64,000 bases of DNA from Sternotherus odoratus (Eukaryota > Chordata > Testudines > Kinosternidae), in assembly GCA_032164245.1 (NCBI GenBank), contig JAVMKO010000001.1, positions 291,511,041 through 291,575,040 on the forward strand, read 5' to 3'. Numbering within the stretch: the stretch's first letter is position 1; each line of letters starts with the position of its first letter. Of this stretch, positions 57,640 through 64,000 are shown piece by piece. The notes under the pieces were generated by a model. The model saw only the letters and a list, made by a program, of their open reading frames with translations, searched no databases and was not told the DNA's origin. The translations under genes and the position numbers were made by a program.

Positions 57640-57859
57640 TAAATAGCTCTTTTTTGAACCCTCTTATAGTCTTCACAACATCCTCTGTTAAACAGTTCCA
57701 AATGTTACTTGCGCATTGAATGAAGAAATATGTCCTTTTGTTTGTTTTAAACCTGCTGCCTACTAATTTCATTTGGTGACCCTTATAGTTCTCATATTAT
57801 GTGAAGGAATAAATAAAACTTCCTTATTCACTTTCTCCACACCAGTCATGATTTTATAG
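57640..57859 (-). repeat. CR1 fragment, right flank part split by PLE-2
   Basis: 'gaagaaatatgtccttttgt', 'gcctactaatttcatttggt' and 'accagtcatgattttatag' are reverse-complement CR1 ORF2 C-terminus, parallel to 30590-30740. The CR1 continues at 59449-59665 after the Penelope insertion. Confidence 0.85.
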
Positions 57860-57931
57860 GTTTAAGATTAGCAGCTGTGTTAGTCTGTATCCGTAAATAA
57901 AACGAGGAAGACTTTGTAGCACCACAACTAT

Positions 57932-58450
57932 TTCACATTTGGAGACAATATATACCTTCAAGTCAGCGGAACTGCCATGGGTACCCGCATGGCCCCACAG
58001 TATGCTAACATTTTTATGGCAGACTTAGAACAATGCTTCCTTAACTCTCGTCCCCTAATGTCCCTACTCTACTTGCGGTATACTGATGACATCATAATCT
58101 GAACCCATGGAAAAGAAGCCCTTGAGGAATTCCACCATGATTTCAACAATTTCCCTCCCACCATCACCCTCAGCCTGGACCAATCCACACAAGCGGTCCA
58201 TTTCCTAGACACAACTGTGATAATAAATGATGGACAAATACACACCACCCTATACCGGAAACCTACTGACCGCTACACTTACCTACATGCCTCCAGCTTC
58301 CATCCAGAACACACCACTCAATCCACTGTCTACAGCCAAGCTCGAAGATACAACCGCATTTGCTCCAATCCCTCAGACAGAGACACACCTACAAGATCTC
58401 TACCAAGCATTCTTAAAACTACAATACCCACCTGGGGAAATGAAAAAACA
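57932..58450 (+). pseudogene. PLE-2 RT fragment with altered catalytic motif
   Basis: Frame 57932 onward: FTFGDNIYLQVSGTAMGTRM, YANIFMADLEQCFLNSR, then YTDDIII and a TGA at 58100-58102 where PLE-1 has YIDDIFIIW. After the stop, the same frame continues with VHFLDTTVIINDGQIHTTLY, YRKPTDRYTYLHASSFHPEH and RYNRICSNPSD. The frame shifts near 58385. The YIDD to YTDD change plus the stop make RT activity impossible from this copy. Confidence 0.9.
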
Positions 58451-59037
58451 GATTGACAGAGCAAGAAGAGTACCCAGAAGCCACCTACTACAGGACAGGC
58501 CCAACAAAGACAAAAACAGAACACCATTCGCCATCACCTTCAGCCCCCAACTTAAGCCTCTCCAACGCATCATCAAAGACCTACAACCTATTCTGAAAGA
58601 TGATCCCTCACTCTCACAAATCTTGGGAAACAGACCAGTTCTCGCTTACAGACAGCCCCCCCAACCTGAAACAAATACTCATCAGCAACGGCACACCACA
58701 CAACAAAAACACTAACCCAGGTACCTATCCTTGTAACAAAGCCCGATGCCAACTCTGTCCTCATATCCATTCAACTGACACCATCATAGGACCTAATCAC
58801 ATCAGCCACACCATCAGAGACTCATTCACCTGCACATCGACCAATGTGATATATGCCATCATGTGCCAGCAATGCCCCTCTGCTATGTACATTGGCCAAA
58901 CCGGCCAGTCTCTACACAAAAGAATAAATGGACACAAATCTGACATCAGGAATCATAACATTCAAAAACCAGTAGGAGAACATTTCAATCTTCCTGGCCA
59001 TTCCATTAAAGACTTGATGGTGTCAGTTTTGAAATAG
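58390..59037 (+). pseudogene. PLE-2 linker and GIY-YIG endonuclease
   Basis: After the first shift: LYQAFLKLQYPPGEMKKQID, then RVPRSHLLQDRP and PLQRIIKDLQPIL. A second shift occurs at the C-run near 58657. From there YPCNKARCQLCPHIHSTDTI (Cys cluster), NVIYAIMCQQCPSAMYIGQT and LHKRINGHKSDIRN, ending at 59037 after VSVLK. The endonuclease core is preserved; the frame ends earlier than PLE-1 by a local stop. Confidence 0.9.
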
Positions 59038-59448
59038 AAAAAACTTCTAAAACAGACTCCAATGAGAAACCGAGGAACTGGAATTAATTTTCAAATTGGA
59101 CACAATAAACCAAGGGCATAACAGAACTTGCGAATGGTTCTCTCATTACACTAACTGATTGTATTTCCCTTGTTAATTTACCTTCAATAGGTGTTAAATC
59201 CTGCCTGACAGAAATCCATTTCTAAAGGTATTTTTTTCTCCTACTGATAATGGCCCATCTAAATTTAACAGCCTCTTAGAATTGGTATGCTGATGTACAA
59301 CTTTTTTCTTTCTTTCTGTGTGTATAAATGCACCTTACTTCTGTTCCATTCTATACATTCGATGAAGTGAGCTATAGCCCACGAAAGCTTATGCTGAAAT
59401 AAACTGGTTAGTCTCTAAGGTGACACAAAGTCTTCCATGATTTTATAG

Positions 59449-59665
59449 ATCTCTATGATATGAGATTTCCAAGCTGAAAAGTCTCAGTCTAATTAATCTC
59501 TCCTCAGACGGAAGCTGTTCCATCCCCCTAATAATTTCTATTGTCCTTTTCTGAACCTTTTCCAATTTATTTATTTATTTATTTATTGAGATGGGGCGAC
59601 CACATCTGCACGCAGCATTCTAGATGTGGGTGAATTATAGAGGCAATATGATATTTTCTGTCTTA
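59449..59665 (-). repeat. CR1 fragment, remainder after PLE-2
   Basis: 'tctctcctcagacggaagct' and 'ccttttctgaaccttttcca' continue the CR1 interrupted at 57859. A (TTTA)n tract lies at about 59568-59587. Confidence 0.85.
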
Positions 59666-59667
59666 TT

Positions 59668-60160
59668 ATTAGAGCTGTAAAGTGATTTTAAAAAATCAAT
59701 CACAATTAATCGCACGAGTAATAATGCTGTTAAATAATAGAATACCATGTTTAATTTTTTAAAATCTTTCCTACATTTTCAAATATATTTATTTCAATTA
59801 AAACAAAGAATACAAAGGGTACAGCACTCACTTTATATTTAGTTTTATTACAAATATTTGCACTTGAAAAACAAATAAATAGTATTTCACTTCACCAAAT
59901 ACAAAGTACTGTAGTGCAATCTCTATCATGAAAGTTGAACTCACAAATGTAGAATTATGTGCAAAAAATAACTGCACTCAAAAATAAAACTGTAAAACTT
60001 TAGAGACTATAAGTCCACTCAGTCCTACTTCTTGTTCAGCCAATTGCTCAAATAAGTTTCTTTACATTTGTGGGAGATAATACTGTTCACTTCTTGTTTA
60101 CGTCACCTGAAAGCGAGAACAGGCATTCACATGGATCTGTTGTAGATGGCTATATTCACC
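59668..60160 (+). repeat. AT-rich interspersed repeat, copy 3
   Basis: 'cacaattaatcgcacgagta', 'gtagaattatgtgcaaaaaa', 'aagtccactcagtcctactt' and 'gtcacctgaaagcgagaaca' align with 8511-8760 and are more complete internally. It follows directly on CR1. Confidence 0.8.
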
Positions 60161-61340
60161 TCTTGGACCAGACCATATGATCCACTTAGGACTAAATTAA
60201 GAATTGCCTCTTCTCTTATGGGTTCCAGCCATTTAATCACATATACAAACAGGGTTAAAAAAGTAACATTTCCAAATTTTAATCAACATATTTATGTAAC
60301 ATTTTGCTCTTCCATATGAACTGCTCATAAAAATGTATTAGTATAGGATCTCTACCTTCCCTCAACCTAATTACATTAGTGTTTCTGTTTAATTGGATTT
60401 TACTGAAACTCAGGCTGTAACTTTCATTTTAAAAAATATATTTCACAAATGGTTTCTTGGTCTGTGTTTTATGAACACGGACAACAAAAAAAGATGAAAA
60501 TATGGTGGACTCTGAAGGCAGAAAAGCATCTGATGATGGTGACAATGGGGTTTTCGGAGAGGTTACACTTCAAAAATACTTTCACACAGCCTGGCTGACA
60601 TGTTTTTGATACATAAATGTATCAGGTACAATGAAACACTTTTGGTGAAGTTGCTGAGCTTCCCCATACGTAGATTTCAGAGATCTATGACCACTGGTAC
60701 CTGATGACCAACTGGGACATTTACTAAGATTTAGCAGATTCCATTGCAGTGTCATGAAAACGAAGATTATACTGAAAAGGACCACATTGATGTTTTGCTT
60801 AATGTATTGTCCATAAAAAAGAATTGAACTCCCTTATTGGTATCTTCATTCATGTTCTCCATCTCTTCTTGCCCCTTTTTAGGTGCCTTATTACTTTAGC
60901 CAAACCTCAAATCCTCCCTTTTATATTCTGATTTTCAAACTATTACTACATACTGAGCTCTCCTCAGCTGGAAGTTCTACTGCATCCTACTGCATAAAAT
61001 AGCAACAGCAGTTGTACGTTCCAGACATACTGTCTCACCTCAGTGAAAAGCAGTGCCAAAAAGTAGAAAATCTCACAAAATGCTTTCTTCACAAAGGCTG
61101 TTTCACATAAACTGCCTTTTTGTTTTCATTTCCCTCTAAATTATGCTCTTTACTCAAAGTTAGCAGATAGAAGGAAACAAAACTATGCCCAATTCAAAGA
61201 AGGGATTGGACTGAAAATACATTTTCTATGAGCCAACTGGAAAAGCCAACATTAGGAAAAGATATTTTGCCTTCTGAAGGTTTTTAAAATTTCAAATCAG
61301 TTGGTTATCTTTCCTGCTCTGTTCTCCCTCATACATATAA
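60161..61340. other. Intronic DNA, nothing recognised
   Basis: AT-rich sequence, no supported features. Confidence 0.5.
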
Positions 61341-61346
61341 TATATA

Positions 61347-61644
61347 CAGTAGACTCTCGATTATCCACGATGATAGGGGAAAAAAATAATTCTGGTTAAT
61401 AAAATCCCGGATAATCACCATCCATAGGAAATATTGGGAGTGGGGGTTGGTTCACCAGCCACCCTGCGTCGGGGGAGGGGGTGTTGGTTCACTGGCTGCC
61501 CTGAACCCTGGTGGGGTTGTTTTGTGTGTGCGCTTGGGGCGGTAGCAAAGTCAGAGCTGGCCCTGCGAGTTGCGCATTTTTTTTTGACATCCTGGTTAAT
61601 CCACATCCTGGTTAATTCAATCCTGGATAATCGAGAGTCTACTG
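61347..61644. mobile_element. pogo/Tigger-like MITE
   Basis: A 298-bp element with termini CAGTAGACTCTCGATTATCC and GGATAATCGAGAGTCTACTG (20-bp perfect inverted repeats) flanked by TA (61345-61346, 61645-61646), the Tc1/mariner-superfamily duplication. 'ggataat' and 'ctggttaat' motifs recur subterminally. The interior is GC-rich and non-coding. Confidence 0.9.
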
Positions 61645-61646
61645 TA

Positions 61647-62930
61647 TAATATGCTTATGTAAAAGATTAATAAAAATGTATTTTAAATGTGTAGTTGTGC
61701 AAACATCCCTACAGTTCATTTAGCGTATAATTAAGGCACTCATGTAAACTCTTCTTGTTCCATGCTCCAATATCTTTATTATAATATATAGATTATGGCC
61801 TTATTCTTCATCATTGTAAGACTGAAGATACCAGTACCTTTTTGGTTTAAATTTTTGAACAATAGGATAATTTATCAGTTCATGTCTGAATGTCTGTAGT
61901 TACTGGTAACTCAGCTATTCGTTAATAAAATATTTTTGCAATTCATATATTATTTGCATCAATGTAGAAAAAATGTGTTAACTATAAGCCAATGAGAGAA
62001 AGAAAAAAAAAGAAATTAATTGTAAATAACCATCTCATCTTGCAAGCCAGACATTGGAGTGTGCCAAATCAAATTAATCGCAGACACAAAGATCTGAATA
62101 AAGCTTTCGAATGGAGATAAAGCAGGGAAATCAAAGAGATCACTTAGAGAAATAAAACAAACTTCATTTGGTACTGCATCTTACACGGTGGCTAATGTGT
62201 GCCTAAAATTTTAAGTTTCTACAAAGTAAAATGCTGTTCACATGAACGCCCAAAGCCAGAAAGAAAAGAATACTGTATATACGTGTCTGAAAAATGCAGA
62301 TTAGCTTTCTAAAGCTTTGTTTTACACAAACACATCAAAAATACATTTCTCCTAAGAAAAGGCAACAGATCTATTTTTTAAAAGATTCTGAAACAGAATC
62401 AGAACCAAAATGAACTACACTCATATTGACATCAGCATGGCTCGATAACAGATTTTAAAATAACCAGTTATTTTGTCTACAGTAAGTTTCAAATCTGTAG
62501 TCAGGGCTTATCCTCTCCCCTCAAATCTTTCTTTACTCATATTTTTCATTTTGACTCCTAGCTTGTTAAATAATACATTGTGTTTCTCTGAACACAATGG
62601 AACAAATTCAACCCAGTGTGTAAGTTAATTAACCTCAGACGGTTTCACTCTATTATAAGATATGTATATAGTGTTTTACAAACATTACCATTTACAAACG
62701 CTTTTCCATTTAAATCAGGGTGAGTTAAAAAAATTAAAAACTGATTTTATTTAAAATTGATTTTTATTTACATTAAATACATTTCTAACCTAAAAATGAA
62801 CTTATTTGCAATTATGACAACCTATATTAAGGCCTAAACTTACTATAATTATTCAATCATTTTTAATATATATTTTTATATATAATCATTTACAATTATT
62901 TTATTGTAATATAATATATGGAGATATGCC
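61647..62930. other. Intronic AT-rich DNA, nothing recognised
   Basis: No supported features. Confidence 0.5.
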
Positions 62931-62932
62931 TT

Positions 62933-63116
62933 ATCTCATAGAACTGGAAGGACTTTGCAAGGTCATTGAGTCCAGACCCCTGCCTACAGCAGCAGGACCC
63001 AGTACTGTCCCCTGACAGATTTTTACCCCAGATCCTAAATGGCCCCCTCAAGGACTGAACTCACAACACTATGTTTAGCAGGCCAACGCTCAAACCACTG
63101 AGCTATCCCTCCCACC
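62933..63116 (-). repeat. tRNA-derived SINE with CR1-like tail, copy 2
   Basis: Minus strand: 'gggatagctcagtggtttga' (A box), 'gtgttgtgagttcagtcctt' (B box), 'ccatttaggatctggggtaa', and a CR1-like end 'ccttccagttctatgagata'. It is better preserved in the A box than the copy at 55150-55345 and has the same orientation. Confidence 0.88.
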
Positions 63117-64000
63117 CTTTAAGGAAATTCTTTATGCAGATTCTGACATTTCTTTGTACCACACGGATCTATTGTTCGCTGATTATGAGTGTATCTAGCA
63201 AGATAAAGATTTACTTTTTGAAAATTATAGGATTATAACTCTCTCTCAAATTGTCAAAAGTACTTACAACGAGTAAATTTTAAACAGCATCACTAGATAC
63301 AGATATTTGGCCTGGTTCTTCCAAAACTTACACACTCAGGAAAAAATTGCATTGCATGGAATCTGAAATGCAGCAATGACAACCGTTTTCATTACTAGTT
63401 TTCATCATCCCTCTTCTCTTGCCACAGACCCATTTCTGGGCACCTTGCCAATTGGTATTTAAATCAATTTAATTAAAATTAACTCTGCTTTTAATTCTTC
63501 CTCAGTAACTCAGTTACCAACTACACTGGCCACTTATGTCATGAAAGGAATTTAATAAGATAAGCTATTTTCTATTGCATTTGCAGAATTGGTGGGGTAT
63601 AGTTTTGGTGGAAGAGCCAGCCCTAGAACAGTTTAGCTTCTTAAAAGATCTAGAGATGAAATTTGTAAACTTGGGGCAGAAAGGGGGGGAGCGATGGGAT
63701 ATTGTATTCAATGTCACTGCAGAAATGGAATTGCATTTATTTGTTACAATTTAGGATTTAACATTTGGCAATAAAATAAACTCATAACTTCCTGCAAAGG
63801 TTTCCTTACACAGCCTTGCTCTCTTTCCAAAGAAAGGGCAAAACCAATCAAATTCTAGCATTGAAGTTTAATATCAGAAAGATGACAATATTTATTCTTA
63901 AGATTAATTTCAACTAAATATGCTCTGGGCCCAAAGAATGCCAATCAAACATACAATTTGGTCCATAAAATTTAATTGAAACAAACTGTAATCAGAGGTT
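63117..64000. other. Intronic DNA, nothing recognised
   Basis: AT-rich, no supported features to the window end. Confidence 0.5.

Larger units (their letters stand above)
57860..59436 (+). mobile_element. Penelope-like element (PLE-2), 5'-truncated, with 12-bp target duplication
   Basis: A 1577-bp insertion flanked by ATGATTTTATAG (57848-57859 and 59437-59448) in a CR1. The left end holds a short terminal-repeat piece (agattagcagctgtgttagt) and a stretch inverted relative to the right end (ggaagactttgt versus acaaagtcttcc). Coding sequence starts within the RT palm, so the N-terminal half is missing. RT and GIY-YIG endonuclease remnants follow, broken by a stop and two frameshifts. Confidence 0.92.

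Noticed and set aside
62933..63116. Possible tRNA gene
   Set aside because: A and B boxes are present but the sequence continues into a CR1-like tail and does not form a standard cloverleaf; it is a SINE.
1..64000. CRISPR arrays, bacterial operons, prophage
   Set aside because: No direct-repeat/spacer pattern or prokaryotic gene organisation; introns, CR1 and SINEs show vertebrate nuclear DNA.

Overview
The window is vertebrate nuclear DNA from an amniote, most likely a turtle (a crocodilian is less likely). The host gene is recognisable by its protein. The repeats point to a reptile: CR1 LINEs with ATTCTATGA-type tails, a tRNA-derived SINE with a CR1-like tail, Penelope-like elements whose ends carry the 'gtgttagtctg' and 'gaaagcttatgct' motifs, hAT, Harbinger and pogo DNA transposons, and a degraded tyrosine-recombinase retroelement. 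The species call rests on recalled repeat types, not on a search.

Host gene: five exons of FCHSD2 (F-BAR and double SH3 domains protein 2) lie on the minus strand at 29864-29940, 28599-28743, 20510-20643, 16560-16614 and 16034-16162. They have consensus splice sites, stay in one frame across all four introns, and encode about 180 contiguous residues of the F-BAR domain. I found no upstream exon between 29941 and 64000 and no downstream exon below 16034. Nearly all the remaining DNA is therefore probably FCHSD2 intron that has collected mobile elements.

Layout: 7.1-9.3 kb holds a 1381-bp hAT element with a perfect 8-bp target duplication, sitting in an AT-rich repeat next to a solo LTR. The hAT carries a fragment resembling exon 1 of PRKCG (protein kinase C gamma). 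Between 9.6 and 11.8 kb are two copies of a hairpin-rich MITE, one with a small hAT MITE at its edge. Between 14.5 and 15.8 kb are CR1 pieces and a GC-rich inverted-repeat element. Between 23.4 and 25.9 kb is a decayed two-gene PIF/Harbinger transposon (Myb/SANT-like gene and DDE transposase, convergent), split by a CR1. Between 28.8 and 36.8 kb are a DIRS/Ngaro-like fragment, a CR1 3' end, an AT-rich repeat, and a second tyrosine-recombinase element (RT, RNase H, recombinase and SGNH-like remnants). That second element is interrupted inside its RT by a 2.7-kb Penelope-like element with a 9-bp target duplication. A non-autonomous Harbinger lies at 46.2-46.9 kb. CR1 and a complex microsatellite occupy 50.1-51.5 kb. 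A SINE and CR1 cluster lies at 55.1-56.0 kb, a second Penelope-like element inserted in CR1 with a 12-bp target duplication at 57.9-59.4 kb, a pogo/Tigger-like MITE at 61.3-61.6 kb, and a second SINE at 62.9-63.1 kb.

No mobile-element reading frame appears intact; all carry stops, frameshifts or truncations. The most unusual item is the PRKCG-like gene fragment inside the hAT transposon. After that come the nested Penelope insertion, whose removal restores the host element's RT frame, and the multi-hairpin MITE family.
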